Below the pieces are notes generated by a model that did not search any database, had not been told where the DNA came from, and saw only the letters and a list, made by a program, of their open reading frames with translations. Positions 1-8,055 of a stretch of 17,816 bases of DNA are shown in pieces. Origin of the DNA: Sulfurovum sp. (lineage in GTDB: Bacteria; Campylobacterota; Campylobacteria; Campylobacterales; Sulfurovaceae); contig JAUXGC010000017.1 of NCBI GenBank assembly GCA_030622375.1, positions 1 to 17,816 of the forward strand. Reading direction: 5' to 3'. The number at the start of each line of letters is the position of its first letter. The first letter of the stretch is position 1. The position numbers were made by a program, and so were the translations under genes.

Positions 1-719
1 ACAAGTTCTCTAGATAAAAAAGCTTTCTCTTGACTCTCAAGAAGTAGTTTTTGTATGCGAGGTGTTCCACAATTTTCTATATCTGCATAGATAGCTTCTA
101 AAGTATGGTACTCCTTTATAAGCTTAGATGCACCTTTTTGTCCTATACCTTTAACTCCTGGTACATTATCAGAAGCATCTCCCACAATGGCTTGGAAGTT
201 TATAAAATCTTTAGGGTGTACTTCAAATTTATCCAAACACCCCTGCTCATCTATGATTTTTCTCTTCACAGAGTCATACATTTCCACTTTGCCATCTTCT
301 ATCATCTGATACAAATCTTTATCGTGGGAGACTATGCGTACTTTCAAACCCTTTTCTTTGGCAAACTTTGTAACGGTAGCTATAATATCATCAGCTTCAA
401 ACTCTTCACGAGAGAGGTTGGCAAAGCCCATCTGTTCTATCCATTCTATGGCAACAGGGAGTTGTCTAATCAAATCTTCTGGTGGTGCATCGCGGTTAGC
501 CTTATATTCAGGGTAGAGGTCATTACGAAAGGTTCTGCCTTTACTGTCAAGTGCAAATACCAAATAATCGGTACTATGGTCACGACGAAGCGAATCAACA
601 AGGTTGATAAATCCTGTTAAAAGACCTGTAGGAAACCCCTCTGAGTTACGCAAAGGTGGCAAAGCAAAATAAGAACGGAAAAAAAATCCGAATGTATCTA
701 TGATGGTGATTGTTTTCAT
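1..719 (-). CDS. polA: DNA polymerase I, N-terminal 5'-3' exonuclease part (cut by window edge)
   Basis: DNA polymerase I fills gaps and removes RNA primers or damaged strands; only its first 239 residues are here. Translating the minus strand from the ATG at 719 gives MKTITIIDTFGFFFRSYFAL, the start of a PolA-type 5' nuclease domain. Visible family features are the metal-binding D8, the EADD run (108-111), SHDKD (131-135) and the helix-hairpin-helix region beginning GDASDN (180-185). The frame is open to the left edge, so the rest of the nuclease domain and the polymerase domain lie outside. The ATG overlaps the uvrA stop as ATGA, so polA is probably translated by ribosomes finishing uvrA. 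Excision repair uses both proteins, which fits an operon. Identification is firm; whether the missing part is intact cannot be seen. Confidence 0.95.
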   Translation of the reverse strand, partial: MKTITIIDTFGFFFRSYFALPPLRNSEGFPTGLLTGFINLVDSLRRDHSTDYLVFALDSKGRTFRNDLYPEYKANRDAPPEDLIRQLPVAIEWIEQMGFANLSREEFEADDIIATVTKFAKEKGLKVRIVSHDKDLYQMIEDGKVEMYDSVKRKIIDEQGCLDKFEVHPKDFINFQAIVGDASDNVPGVKGIGQKGASKLIKEYHTLEAIYADIENCGTPRIQKLLLESQEKAFLSREL

Positions 720-3550
720 ACTCTTGCCCCTTTTAACTCTTTTTCCAAATACTTACCTGTATAAGAGCCTGTTTTTTCATGCTCACTAGCCAATTTTTCC
801 GGAGAGCCAGTTGCAACGATGAGCCCACCTTTATTTCCACCTTCAGGTCCCATATCTATGATGTAGTCTGCATTCTTTACCATATCGAGATTGTGCTCTA
901 TGACTACCACCGAGTTACCAAGCTCAACAAGATGATGCAAAACTCCTGTAAGTCTATCTACATCTGCAAAGTGAAGTCCTGTAGTAGGTTCATCTAAAAT
1001 ATAGAGTGTATTTCCTGTATCTTTACGGCTCAACTCTTTACTAAGCTTAATACGCTGTGCCTCACCGCCTGAGAGTGTAGTAGCATTCTGCCCTAATGTA
1101 ATGTAGCCTAATCCTACGTCTGTAAGGGTTCTGAGCTTAACAGCCAACATAGGGATAGCTTTAAAGAACTCCAAAGCCTCACCTACACTCATGGAGAGCA
1201 CATCTGAAATAGATTTACCTTTATACAATACTTCAAGTGTTTGTGCATTATAGCGTGTCCCATGACAAGTATCACAACTTACTAGAACATCTGGCAAAAA
1301 GTGCATCTCTATCTTAATCTGCCCATCACCTTGGCATTTCTCACAACGCCCACCTTTGACATTAAAAGAGAAACGCCCTATTTTATATCCTCTTAACTCT
1401 GCTTCTTTTGTTTGTGAAAAGAGTTTACGTATCTCATCCATCATGCCTGTGTAAGTAGCAGGGTTTGAGCGTGGTGTTCGCCCTATGGGGCTTTGATCAA
1501 GATATATAACCTTATCTAGCAATTCAAGTCCTTTTATCTCTACACCATCTACTTTTTGCACTTTTTTTGCACGGTTAAGCAACTCTCTGGCTACTGGCAA
1601 CAGTGTTTGAAGAATTAAAGAACTCTTTCCGCTGCCACTCACACCTGTAATACATACAAAATTCTTTAGAGGGATTTTAGTATCAAGTTTTTTAATGTTA
1701 TTGATAGTTACATTTTTAATCTCTATCCACTCTTTTTGAGGATTGTCATGAGAGTAGGAAATCTCTTTTTTGCCATACAGATAATCAGCAGTAAGTGTCT
1801 TTGCGCGAGAGAGTTTTTTTGCATCACCAGCAAAAACTATCTCTCCACCAAACTCTCCTGCTCCAGGACCTATGTCTATGATGTAGTCTGCTGAAAGAAT
1901 AGTCTCTCTATCGTGCTCTACCACAATGACAGAGTTACCTTTCTCTTTAAGGGAGTTGAGTGTACGAATGAGCTTCATAGTATCTCTCTCATGTAGACCT
2001 ATACTTGGCTCATCGAGTACATACATCACGCCAGTAAGCCCAGAGCCTATCTGAGAAGCGATACGGATACGCTGTGCCTCTCCACCAGAGATACTTCGTG
2101 CATCACGGTTGAGCGTAATATACCCCAACCCAACATCATGTAAAAAAAAGAGTCTCTCATAAAGCTCTTTAAGTATGGACTGTGCTATTATCTTTTGCTG
2201 TTCACTTAAGTGTGAAAAACTATTTTCATCTTCAAAATACGCATACGATTTTTCTATAGGCATATCTATAATATCGGCAATATTTTTTCCTTCTATCTTC
2301 ACGCTTAAAGAGCGTGGTCTAAGCCTATGCCCTTCACATCTATCACATACCTTTTCAGTCATATATTCAGAGAGGTCTTTTTCATCTTTAAACATATCAT
2401 GTGCAAATTTCACCACACCAGGCCACTCACGCTTAAGCTTATGTCGTTTCCAGGTAAAATCTACAGAACTGCCAAGTCCATAGAGGATGGCTTTTTGTTG
2501 ATGCTCTTCTAGTTCACCATAAGGAATTTTTGTATTTATGTCATTCTGTTCACAAAAAGCATTGAGAAATTTAGTATAGTAACTCTTGTTAAAACCATAC
2601 ATAATTCTCACTGCTCCCTTATCGACAGAGAGTTCTTTATCTATAACTTTTTTGAGGTCTATGGCATAACGGATTCCAAGTCCATCACATGCAGGACAAG
2701 CACCTTTTGGTGAGTTAAACGAAAAACTTACAGGCTCTAGTGGTTCAAAACTAAGTTTACAATCAAAACACGCCAAATGCTCAGAGTAGTGCATATGTTG
2801 CCTCTCAAAATCAACCTCTTCATAGTTAAGTACCTCTATCTCAAGTTCACCATAACTCTCTTTTAGTGCCTTTTCTACATCTTGCCCTATACGGTCACGA
2901 CTCTCTTCTTTAACCACAACCCTATCTACAACTACTTTAATGGTATGTTTTTTTGTTTTAGAGAGCTCTATCTCATCATCAAGACGCACCATCACACCAT
3001 CTATCATCGCACGAACATACCCCTTATGACGCAGAGATTCAAGCATATCTGCAAATGTACCTTTTTTCTCTTTTACCAGAGGTGCCATAATGATAAGTTT
3101 AGCACCATTAGGCAACTTCAACACCTCTTCAATAATATCACTCGCACTCATAGAGGAGATGGGCTTACCGCATTCATGACAATGTTGTTCACCCACGCGA
3201 GCAAAAAGCAACCTAAGATAGTCATAAATTTCAGTAATAGTACCTACGGTTGAGCGAGGGTTTTTAGAAGTAGTCTTTTGGTCAATGGCAATGGCAGGAG
3301 TCAATCCCTCTATCTTATCTACATCAGGCTTACCTACACGCCCTAAAAACTGTCTTGCATAAGAGGAGAGTGACTCTATGTAGCGTCTTTGACCTTCTGC
3401 ATAGAGTGTGGAAAATGCCAAAGTAGATTTACCACTCCCAGAGATACCAGTCACAACTACTAGCTTGTTTTTAGGTATGCTTATATCTATATTTTTTAAG
3501 TTGTTTTCTCTTGCACCATAAACGTGTATCATATCTTTTTGTTTTGCCAT
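716..3550 (-). CDS. uvrA: UvrABC excinuclease subunit A (damage-recognition ATPase)
   Basis: UvrA is the dimeric ABC-type ATPase that finds bulky DNA lesions and loads UvrB in nucleotide excision repair. From the ATG at 3550 the protein has 944 residues, the normal family length. It shows both ATPase halves: Walker A GISGSGKS (35-42) with signature ISGGEAQ (about 487-493) and DEPS; then GVSGSGKS (636-643) with LSGGEAQ (826-832) and DEPT. Two zinc modules are intact: C261/C264 with C285/C288, and C736/C739 with C759/C762. An in-frame GTG at 3565 would add five residues, but it has no ribosome site of its own, whereas AAGGTGAAGAG lies just upstream of the ATG, so I chose the ATG. polA follows with a 4-base overlap. 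A TATAAT box stands upstream. Confidence 0.97.
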   Translation of the reverse strand: MAKQKDMIHVYGARENNLKNIDISIPKNKLVVVTGISGSGKSTLAFSTLYAEGQRRYIESLSSYARQFLGRVGKPDVDKIEGLTPAIAIDQKTTSKNPRSTVGTITEIYDYLRLLFARVGEQHCHECGKPISSMSASDIIEEVLKLPNGAKLIIMAPLVKEKKGTFADMLESLRHKGYVRAMIDGVMVRLDDEIELSKTKKHTIKVVVDRVVVKEESRDRIGQDVEKALKESYGELEIEVLNYEEVDFERQHMHYSEHLACFDCKLSFEPLEPVSFSFNSPKGACPACDGLGIRYAIDLKKVIDKELSVDKGAVRIMYGFNKSYYTKFLNAFCEQNDINTKIPYGELEEHQQKAILYGLGSSVDFTWKRHKLKREWPGVVKFAHDMFKDEKDLSEYMTEKVCDRCEGHRLRPRSLSVKIEGKNIADIIDMPIEKSYAYFEDENSFSHLSEQQKIIAQSILKELYERLFFLHDVGLGYITLNRDARSISGGEAQRIRIASQIGSGLTGVMYVLDEPSIGLHERDTMKLIRTLNSLKEKGNSVIVVEHDRETILSADYIIDIGPGAGEFGGEIVFAGDAKKLSRAKTLTADYLYGKKEISYSHDNPQKEWIEIKNVTINNIKKLDTKIPLKNFVCITGVSGSGKSSLILQTLLPVARELLNRAKKVQKVDGVEIKGLELLDKVIYLDQSPIGRTPRSNPATYTGMMDEIRKLFSQTKEAELRGYKIGRFSFNVKGGRCEKCQGDGQIKIEMHFLPDVLVSCDTCHGTRYNAQTLEVLYKGKSISDVLSMSVGEALEFFKAIPMLAVKLRTLTDVGLGYITLGQNATTLSGGEAQRIKLSKELSRKDTGNTLYILDEPTTGLHFADVDRLTGVLHHLVELGNSVVVIEHNLDMVKNADYIIDMGPEGGNKGGLIVATGSPEKLASEHEKTGSYTGKYLEKELKGARV

Positions 3551-3586
3551 ATTTTTGCTCTTCACCTTATTGAAAATTAACTTGGG

Positions 3587-3595
3587 ATTATAACA
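3587..3595 (-). promoter_or_regulatory. Extended -10 promoter element for uvrA-polA
   Basis: Read on the minus strand this is TGTTATAAT, an extended -10 box (TGn plus TATAAT) about 37 bases before the uvrA ATG. No convincing -35 hexamer is seen, which is usual for sigma-70 promoters in Campylobacterota. Position and match are seen; activity is inferred. Confidence 0.55.
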
Positions 3596-3746
3596 TAATT
3601 ACAAGTTTTCTATCTATTATTTTTATATAGACATTTTATATAAACACTTATTTTTCAATCATATCCTTGATAGTTATATTTTAGTTAAATTTCGGTTTTA
3701 AGTGGGGTATGTGGGGGTCTATCAGATGGTTCAATATATTTAATTT

Positions 3747-3755
3747 TGTTATAAT
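3747..3755 (+). promoter_or_regulatory. Extended -10 promoter element for the CDGSH gene
   Basis: TGTTATAAT on the plus strand, the same nine bases as the divergent uvrA box. A start point about seven bases downstream would fall near 3762, directly before the ribosome site AAGGA (3763-3767) and only about 12 bases before the ATG at 3774, so the predicted leader is very short. The 3596-3746 stretch between the two promoters is AT-rich apart from a G-rich patch near 3702-3718; no gene is seen there. Confidence 0.55.
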
Positions 3756-3773
3756 TAAAAAAAAGGATCTATT

Positions 3774-4046
3774 ATGGAAAGTCCAATGATTGCGGATAAC
3801 AGTCCTATCAAAACCTCTCTGGAAGCCGAAAAAGAATATTTCTATTGTACCTGTGGGCGCTCAAAAGCACAGCCGTTTTGTGATGGAAGTCATAAGGGCA
3901 CCTCTTTTACCCCTCTTGCATTCACATCAAAAACTACAACACAAAAATGGCTCTGTGCATGTAAACATACAAAAAGCCCACCATACTGTGATGGCAGTCA
4001 TCAGAAATTTACAGCTGAAGATGTTGGAACTGTTCCTGAAGTTTAA
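3774..4046 (+). CDS. Dual CDGSH-type iron-sulfur protein
   Basis: A 90-residue soluble protein with two copies of the CDGSH iron-sulfur motif, each of which normally binds a [2Fe-2S] cluster through three Cys and one His. The first is C25-x-C27-x8-C36-D-G-S-H40, the second C61-x-C63-x8-C72-D-G-S-H76. All eight ligands are present, so two clusters are expected in one chain, as in the CISD3/MiNT-like class. There is no signal peptide or membrane anchor, so it should be cytoplasmic. The start is supported by AAGGA six bases before the ATG and by the promoter in front. It is a single-gene unit between divergent uvrA and a convergent thioredoxin-like gene. Its partner is unknown; electron transfer or cluster transfer is a family-level expectation. 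Confidence 0.93.
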   Translation: MESPMIADNSPIKTSLEAEKEYFYCTCGRSKAQPFCDGSHKGTSFTPLAFTSKTTTQKWLCACKHTKSPPYCDGSHQKFTAEDVGTVPEV

Positions 4047-4174
4047 AGTGGTAACTGACCTATATTTCTAATTACCAACATATAGCTGTGCATATAAACT
4101 ACACTTTTCGTCGTGGTATTTAGTTTCTAGTTAATTCCCATTTGCTCAGTCACATCGCTTCATTATCTTTTCAT

Positions 4175-4978
4175 CTACTTCAGGATGTGCAAAAAATCAT
4201 CCTTGGAAGAATAGCCCACAAACTGATGTTCTATCTTTTCTGTTTTTGGGTCTACAATATAAAGCGTAGGAGTGAGGGCTATCTCTCTAAACTGTTTTGG
4301 GAAGTTTTTTCTAGAAAAATTTAACATCACAGGGATGTACTCAGCTTTTATCTTCTTGTTAATATCCACTTTAGAAAGCAGGCGATTTTCTAATTTTCTA
4401 CACCAAGGACAGTAAGAACTTGACATAAATATAAACAGTTCTTTGCCCTCTTTTTTTGCCCTAGCCAAGGCTATTTCATAGTCAGTTTCATACTCCATCT
4501 GTAGAGCAAAATTTTCATGTGTTATCCCTGCTTTTGTATCTGATAGATTTTTATTGTCATCTTTATATTGACTAGAAAATTTTATGAGCATATTTTCTGC
4601 AGTGTCTATAAGATTATCTTCTATATCATCATCCTCTACAACAGTATGTAAGTCCATATATGACAGAGCAAACACAGACTCTTTTACCCCTTGACGCTTC
4701 ATGTACTCCCCAAGTACTAATTCTGCCCTATAGCCCATTGTCTCGCCCAAAGAAAACCTAGTGATAAGAAATGCCAACACACGAGATGGATGATTGCTAG
4801 TATCTATACCTAACTCTTTAGACATATCAAGCATAAGCTCCATGATGTCCTCTTTGTATATCTCCAACTCAGGTGCAATGTCCACCAACGGGTCATACTT
4901 ATCTACTCCTGTAAGTACGTAAAAAGTTTGAGCATACATAGTCACTGTAACCAATAAACTTAATATCAATAATCTCAT
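4175..4978 (-). CDS. Secreted thioredoxin-like protein with CPWC active site
   Basis: A 267-residue protein with an N-terminal signal peptide (about residues 1-17, cleavage probably near YAQ), so it is expected in the periplasm. The C-terminal part (about 160-267) is a thioredoxin-fold domain of the Thioredoxin_7/DsbD-gamma kind: SSSYCPWC gives the redox pair C190/C193, and TPT (236-238) carries the usual cis-proline. The middle segment (about 20-155) is mostly helical and acidic and I do not recognise it. A ribosome site AGGGA precedes the ATG. It lies 36 bases after the TauE/SafE permease stop on the same strand, so the two are probably co-transcribed. A role in periplasmic disulfide reduction or a sulfur-related redox step is plausible; the substrate cannot be told. 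Confidence 0.85.
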   Translation of the reverse strand: MRLLILSLLVTVTMYAQTFYVLTGVDKYDPLVDIAPELEIYKEDIMELMLDMSKELGIDTSNHPSRVLAFLITRFSLGETMGYRAELVLGEYMKRQGVKESVFALSYMDLHTVVEDDDIEDNLIDTAENMLIKFSSQYKDDNKNLSDTKAGITHENFALQMEYETDYEIALARAKKEGKELFIFMSSSYCPWCRKLENRLLSKVDINKKIKAEYIPVMLNFSRKNFPKQFREIALTPTLYIVDPKTEKIEHQFVGYSSKDDFLHILK

Positions 4979-5014
4979 AATGTCCCTTTTTTTATTTACT
5001 AGATAAAACTATGC

Positions 5015-5755
5015 TTAAAACCAAATCTTCTTCACCAACATAACTAAAGCAAACAGATAAAGCACTAAAAGTGCAGTCTTATGCTTCTTAGATGTCACAT
5101 GATCTTTAAACCAAATGCCAAGTGCCACTCCAAGTAGTGAAGCCACTGCGACTATCAAACTGTTATCAAAGTCTATTGTGCCACTACTTAATCTACTTAT
5201 CATCCCTGCTATGGAAGAGAATACCACAAAAAACAGTCCTGCACTCACAGCCTTTTTGAGAGGATAATGCAATACCCCTACTAAAAGTGGTGTCAAAATG
5301 ATAGAACCACCGATACCCAGTGTAATAGAGAAGATGCCTATTCCAAGTCCTATACTAAAAAGTAAACCTTTATTGAGTAACTTAGTTTGTACATCATCTT
5401 CATGATTTTTGGAAAAAAAGAGTCTAAGAAGGGCATAAAAGAGCAAGCCCAAAAAGGTAAATTGCAATACTACATCTGCTATGTACTCTGTGACATACCC
5501 ACCTATGTATCCACCTACAAATCCACCAAGCCCAATAAAGATACCCTCACCTATAATGAGTGAACCTTTTTTATGATTAAGGTATGACCCAAAAATAGAA
5601 GAAAATACCATTTGGACTATAGAGATACCAATAGCATCTTTAATATCAAAACCAAGTACCAAAAGTATAGGCACAAGAATCATACCCCCACCTATGCCAA
5701 AGAACCCTGACATCGTACCGATAAAAATACCAACAAAGATAAGTTCTATAACCAT
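5015..5755 (-). CDS. TauE/SafE family membrane permease
   Basis: A 246-residue integral membrane protein with about eight hydrophobic segments, the length and layout of the TauE/SafE (DUF81) family, whose members are thought to move sulfur-containing or organic anions such as sulfite, sulfoacetate or taurine breakdown products. The two halves are related: the glycine-rich loop GFFGIGGGMILVP near residues 17-29 is echoed by LGIGGSIILTP near 146-156, a hallmark of the family. The ATG at 5755 has G-rich sequence (GGAGTGGGG) upstream. It leads a two-gene unit with the thioredoxin-like gene, which suggests the transported compound or the protein itself needs a redox step outside the membrane; that link is inference. 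Substrate unknown. Confidence 0.9.
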   Translation of the reverse strand: MVIELIFVGIFIGTMSGFFGIGGGMILVPILLVLGFDIKDAIGISIVQMVFSSIFGSYLNHKKGSLIIGEGIFIGLGGFVGGYIGGYVTEYIADVVLQFTFLGLLFYALLRLFFSKNHEDDVQTKLLNKGLLFSIGLGIGIFSITLGIGGSIILTPLLVGVLHYPLKKAVSAGLFFVVFSSIAGMISRLSSGTIDFDNSLIVAVASLLGVALGIWFKDHVTSKKHKTALLVLYLFALVMLVKKIWF

Positions 5756-5782
5756 TTACCCCACTCCAAAAATTAATTCAAA

Positions 5783-5791
5783 ATTATATCA
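5783..5791 (-). promoter_or_regulatory. Extended -10 promoter element for the TauE/SafE-thioredoxin unit
   Basis: The minus strand reads TGATATAAT, an extended -10 box about 28 bases before the ATG at 5755. No good -35 is visible. Inferred promoter only. Confidence 0.5.
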
Positions 5792-5843
5792 TTTTTTTAA
5801 GTATATTAAGTCTTATGAAATATTTGAAAAAGTAAAATCTTAG

Positions 5844-5858
5844 ATAGAATTATTCTAT
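5844..5858. repeat. Small inverted repeat between divergent genes
   Basis: ATAGAA-TTA-TTCTAT: perfect 6-base arms with a 3-base centre, about 50 bases before the PAP2 gene. It could be an operator, but the surrounding DNA is very AT-rich and chance is a real alternative. Confidence 0.3.
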
Positions 5859-5906
5859 TTTTAAATAGATATTAATACTCAAATTTTAAGGTTTGAAAGA
5901 GTACAA

Positions 5907-6581
5907 ATGTCACCATACAGAATAAGCATAAATACATTAGCATCTAAAAAAGAGAAATTTTTTTGGTTTTTTATTATAGGTGTTATGGGCATGATGATGT
6001 ATGGAATCATTAACAATATAGCACTATTGAATGCTCCTTACCCTTCAGCCAATCTGGATTGGGAACGCAGTATTCCTTTTGTACCTGAATTTATAATTCC
6101 CTATTACTCCATGTTTCTCATCTCTATATTAGTTTTTACGCTACCATATACTAGACTTGAATTTGCTATTTTGTCATCTAGATTAATATTTATTAGTCTT
6201 GTCTCTTATGTTGTCTTTCTATTGTTTCCTTTCCAGTTTGCTTTTCCTAGACCAGAGACTAACAGTTTTATAGTAGTAGAGTTTTTAGTTGGACTACTCG
6301 CATTGGATTTGCCTTATAACCAGTTTCCATCACTGCATATTAGCACCTCTTTAATCTACTGGATTATACTCAAAGAGTATTTGACAAATATATGGATAAA
6401 AATATTTGTTGCAATCTGGTTTTTACTTATAGCTCTTTCGGTACTTTTTGTTTATCAACACCATTTTTTTGACATCATAACAGGAGTAGGGATAGCACTT
6501 TTAGCTATATATATAACAAACCAACCAAAAGTACAAGAGAAATTAATGAAATTTATTACTAAAGAGAAGAATATCGTCTAA
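5907..6581 (+). CDS. PAP2-family membrane phosphatase
   Basis: A 224-residue membrane protein with about six hydrophobic helices. It carries the phosphatidic acid phosphatase type 2 signature in the lipid-phosphatase/inositolphosphotransferase-like form: FPRPE (R115), QFPSLHIS with H144, and YQHHFFD with H185/H186 and D189. In this superfamily a His pair forms and breaks a phospho-enzyme intermediate, with the active site facing the periplasm. The middle motif is PSLH rather than the commoner PSGH, a variant I associate with the Aur1-like branch. The start has a weak GAAAGAG site. The substrate could be a lipid phosphate or undecaprenyl pyrophosphate; neither is shown. It stands alone, convergent with the next gene with only 8 bases between stops. 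Confidence 0.83.
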   Translation: MSPYRISINTLASKKEKFFWFFIIGVMGMMMYGIINNIALLNAPYPSANLDWERSIPFVPEFIIPYYSMFLISILVFTLPYTRLEFAILSSRLIFISLVSYVVFLLFPFQFAFPRPETNSFIVVEFLVGLLALDLPYNQFPSLHISTSLIYWIILKEYLTNIWIKIFVAIWFLLIALSVLFVYQHHFFDIITGVGIALLAIYITNQPKVQEKLMKFITKEKNIV

Positions 6582-6589
6582 ATAGAGTA

Positions 6590-7006
6590 TTAAATATACA
6601 TAAACTGAGATAAGAAGATAATAGTAATAACAAAACTAAATGGCAAAACATGACTCTTAAATAGAAGTGGTTGTATTTTGAGATAAACTTGTAAAAATCC
6701 CCTAACTCCAAGCCAAATACCCAAAAATGCTTTTAGCGAGAGCAGCATTTGAAATCTTGTCAACCCATCTTCACCTATGGGACCATAAACTTGAGTGATA
6801 AGATAGAGTCCTGTAAGCACTGCAACTATTAAAGCAGGTGGTACGACATTGCGAACATACTTCATAAAAGATTCTCTAATTTTTATATGTTCCGCTTCTT
6901 TAAATGATTTTTTAATTTTTACTAAAAAAAGATTATCTACTATAAGAAAACCTCCATAGATAAATGCTGCAAAAATATGAATAGTTTTGATGATAACAAA
7001 AATCAT
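6590..7006 (-). CDS. Small four-helix membrane protein, CopD/DUF2269-like
   Basis: A 138-residue protein with four predicted membrane helices (about 1-28, 52-72, 85-108, 118-138). The first helix carries His10 in a KTIHIFAAFIYGG context, resembling the CopD/DUF2269 group of small integral membrane proteins, some of which may bind haem or copper through helix histidines. I would not name it more closely. The ATG at 7006 has AAGG seven bases upstream. It lies downstream of dusB on the same strand but has its own -10 box and an FNR-type palindrome in the right place for activation, so expression is probably tied to oxygen, nitrogen oxides or a related redox signal. That regulation is inference from the site. 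Confidence 0.65.
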   Translation of the reverse strand: MIFVIIKTIHIFAAFIYGGFLIVDNLFLVKIKKSFKEAEHIKIRESFMKYVRNVVPPALIVAVLTGLYLITQVYGPIGEDGLTRFQMLLSLKAFLGIWLGVRGFLQVYLKIQPLLFKSHVLPFSFVITIIFLSQFMYI

Positions 7007-7035
7007 AGTAAAGCCTTATAAAATAATTTGGATGG

Positions 7036-7041
7036 ATTATA
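7036..7041 (-). promoter_or_regulatory. -10 box for the four-helix membrane protein
   Basis: TATAAT on the minus strand, about 30 bases before the ATG at 7006, with predicted start near 7029. The -35 region (about 7059-7064) reads AAACAC and is poor, as expected for an activator-dependent promoter. Confidence 0.6.
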
Positions 7042-7061
7042 GTGTAAATAGACTAAAAGTG

Positions 7062-7077
7062 TTTGATACAGATCAAA
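7062..7077. promoter_or_regulatory. FNR/CRP-family binding site (class II position)
   Basis: The sequence TTTGATACAGATCAAA is a perfect inverted repeat that contains the full FNR consensus TTGAT-N4-ATCAA. Its centre (7069.5) lies about 40-41 bases upstream of the start point predicted from the TATAAT at 7041-7036, the classical class II activator position. It overlaps the dusB stop codon (7073-7075). The regulator would be a CRP/FNR-family protein; which one is unknown. Confidence 0.65.
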
Positions 7078-8029
7078 TATCTTTACAAAAAGATTGAGAG
7101 AAAAATTTATCTACAGTATCTCTCATCTGTAACATATCATCAATGCCATTTACAAGATTTCTAAACGCTGAAGCATCCTGATACCCTGCTTTGGAGTAGG
7201 TATGCAAATGTTTTCGGAAGATGACAGCTCCATACTTACCGTAGTGAGCTATCATTTGGTCAAAATGCTCTAGTACCACTTCCCTAATAAATTCCGAAGA
7301 GACCTCTTCTGTATCCTCTTTCATTTGATGAAATATCCAAGGTTTGCCTATCGCTGCACGACCAACCATAATGCCATCTGCATCTGTATGCTCTAGTACC
7401 CACTTTGCTTTAGCTGGACTATCGATATCACCATTGGCAATAACAGGAATAGAGATAGTCTTTTTTATCTCTCTAATAGCATCATAATCAACTGCTGCTT
7501 TGTATTTTCCCGCCTTAGTTCTGCCATGTACTGATATAAAATCAGCGCCACTCCCTTGACATACTTTGGCAATCTCTATATGATTTTTTTCATTATACCC
7601 TAATCTAATTTTAACAGATGTCATATCTTTATTAGAGTATTTTTTAATAGTCTCTATAACTTTACCCATTTGAACCAAATCAGTAAGAAGTGAACTTCCC
7701 TGTAAGTTATTGACTACTTTTGGAGCAGGACAACCACAATTTAAATCTATAATATCAACACCATCTTTGGCATTTATAATCTCTACAGCACGCCTAATAA
7801 CATCTAAATCTGAACCTGCTATCTGTATGGAGTATGGGGTTTCCAGAGAACTTTTTTCTAACATTTTGTGGGTTTTTTTACTATTGTGTACTAGTGCATT
7901 AGAACTTATCATTTCACTTACAGTTAAGTCCGCACCAAATTTCTTAACAACAGAACGAAAAGGAAGGTCCGTAAAGCCCGCAAGAGGAGCTAAGACATAA
8001 AGGATCTTACTGAAGTCTATTTTAGCCAT
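7073..8029 (-). CDS. dusB: tRNA-dihydrouridine synthase, DusB type
   Basis: A 318-residue flavoenzyme that reduces uridines in the tRNA D-loop to dihydrouridine using FMN and NADPH. The N-terminus VLAPLAGFTDLPFR is the FMN-binding start of the Dus TIM barrel, NCGCPAPKV (97-105) holds the catalytic proton donor C100, and VSVHGRT, IPVIANGDI and DGIMVGRAAIG are the later FMN-phosphate motifs. The C-terminal helical tRNA-binding domain is present, ending at KDI. The ATG has AGGAAA upstream. It closes the minus-strand operon begun by mltB; a dus gene next to the same membrane protein and dksA is also how I remember the C. jejuni order. Assignment to DusB rather than another Dus subgroup rests on similarity of motifs only. 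Confidence 0.93.
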   Translation of the reverse strand: MAKIDFSKILYVLAPLAGFTDLPFRSVVKKFGADLTVSEMISSNALVHNSKKTHKMLEKSSLETPYSIQIAGSDLDVIRRAVEIINAKDGVDIIDLNCGCPAPKVVNNLQGSSLLTDLVQMGKVIETIKKYSNKDMTSVKIRLGYNEKNHIEIAKVCQGSGADFISVHGRTKAGKYKAAVDYDAIREIKKTISIPVIANGDIDSPAKAKWVLEHTDADGIMVGRAAIGKPWIFHQMKEDTEEVSSEFIREVVLEHFDQMIAHYGKYGAVIFRKHLHTYSKAGYQDASAFRNLVNGIDDMLQMRDTVDKFFSQSFCKDI

Positions 8030-8055
8030 AATACATATTTCCTAATAAGTATTCA

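Noticed and set aside
105..620. Plus-strand open frame of 171 codons opposite the polA start
   Set aside because: The minus strand encodes a clear PolA 5' nuclease domain across the whole stretch; the plus-strand frame has low-complexity, Phe/Tyr/Ile-rich residues typical of an antisense shadow and no ribosome site.
2882..3253. Plus-strand open frame of 123 codons inside uvrA
   Set aside because: uvrA is intact on the other strand here; the frame has no recognisable features.
3702..3718. G-rich patch (GGGG and GGGGG runs) between uvrA and the CDGSH gene as a G-quadruplex
   Set aside because: Only two runs of three or more G are present; four are needed for a normal intramolecular quadruplex.
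4050..4080. TGGTAA...TTACCA repeat after the CDGSH gene as a terminator
   Set aside because: Short arms, long loop, no T run; likely chance.
7710..8000. Plus-strand open frame opposite dusB
   Set aside because: It covers the FMN-binding and catalytic segment of dusB, which is fully conserved, so it is a shadow.
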